29,072 bases of DNA from an uncultured Collinsella sp. (GTDB lineage: Bacteria; Actinomycetota; Coriobacteriia; Coriobacteriales; Coriobacteriaceae). Made by a program: the position numbers and the translations under genes. The stretch spans positions 1 to 29,072 of the forward strand of contig UQIC01000025.1 of assembly GCA_900540985.1 (NCBI GenBank). Reading direction: 5' to 3'. Positions 28,989-29,072 of the stretch are shown here, one piece after another; position 1 is the first letter of the stretch, and every line of letters starts with the position of its first letter. A model generated the notes under the pieces. That model saw only the letters and a list, made by a program, of their open reading frames with translations. It was not told the DNA's origin and ran no database searches.

Positions 28989-29072
28989 GGGAGCCCCGGG
29001 GAGGGCAAATATATAAGGTCGATCGCGAGTTCCGCACGAGCCGGAGAGCACTTAATGTGCTCTCCGTGCGAG
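28989..29072 (+). repeat. Second copy of the gatB-flank repeat, cut by the window edge
   Basis: GGGAGCCCCGG (28989-28999), then GAGTTCCGCACG (29027-29038), then a 9-bp hairpin (29043-29051 with 29057-29065, loop TTAAT) repeat the order found on the minus strand of 7188-7328. CGCAC (29033-29037) also pairs with GTGCG (29066-29070), extending the hairpin. The gap 28874-28988 shows no convincing gene; a small frame with a hydrophobic stretch on the minus strand (ending 28815) lacks a good ribosome binding site. Confidence 0.65.

Noticed and set aside
28815..29051. 78-aa minus-strand frame with a hydrophobic stretch
   Set aside because: It crosses the repeat at the right edge and the terminator-like hairpin and has no good ribosome binding site; chance frame is more likely.

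Overview
The window looks like chromosome from a GC-rich gut actinobacterium of the class Coriobacteriia, most likely Collinsella or a close relative. This is an inference from GC-rich codon use, a class C sortase, an HMA2-type P-type ATPase with a small partner protein, a large ATPase/BTAD regulator, the tmRNA tag (DNNSSFEPMALAA) and the style of the intergenic repeats. No ribosomal RNA or tRNA gene is visible, so genus is not proven. Housekeeping genes alternate with small accessory modules.

Region by region. 1-2.3 kb: a 50-residue membrane peptide, then an overlapping AbiEi-like regulator / AbiEii-like nucleotidyltransferase pair (toxin-antitoxin type). 2.4-3.4 kb: an orphan class C sortase, followed by a repeat-rich gap. 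3.7-7.2 kb: gatC-gatA-gatB, the tRNA-dependent amidotransferase, each gene overlapping the next by 1 nt. 7.2-7.57 kb: a gap packed with inverted repeats, then a DUF4143-type ATPase. 9.0-13.7 kb: an AraC-type regulator divergent from a two-gene ABC exporter. 13.9-16.3 kb: a small membrane protein and a heavy-metal P-type ATPase behind a metal-repressor-like operator. 16.4-17.3 kb: a RelB-like / PIN toxin-antitoxin pair with its own operator. 17.3-17.8 kb: an unrecognised 144-residue protein on the minus strand. 18.0-18.36 kb: tmRNA (ssrA) with a strong terminator, followed by about 650 bp of non-coding DNA holding inverted partial copies of the tmRNA 3' end and a tandem array of four 62-bp hairpin units. 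19.05-19.9 kb: a patatin-like phospholipase. 20.1-20.9 kb: rplM-rpsI. 21.05-24.0 kb: glmM, an EIIA-Glc protein and nagB, the last behind a roughly 230-nt structured leader. 24.4-27.4 kb: a 999-residue ATPase/BTAD transcription regulator. 27.5-28.8 kb, minus strand: a YhbY-type ribosome assembly protein and a SAM-dependent methyltransferase. The right edge carries part of a repeat also found after gatB.

Functional links. GatCAB, L13, S9, YhbY and tmRNA serve translation and ribosome rescue. GlmM and NagB work at opposite ends of amino-sugar metabolism, with an EIIA-Glc phosphocarrier between them. The two toxin-antitoxin-like modules, the ATPase and the repeat elements are the accessory fraction. 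The most unusual features are in non-coding DNA: the 62-bp hairpin array beside ssrA, the nagB leader with a sequestered ribosome binding site, the repeat family shared by the gatB 3' flank and the right edge, and the 75-nt near-palindrome in front of the ATPase gene.
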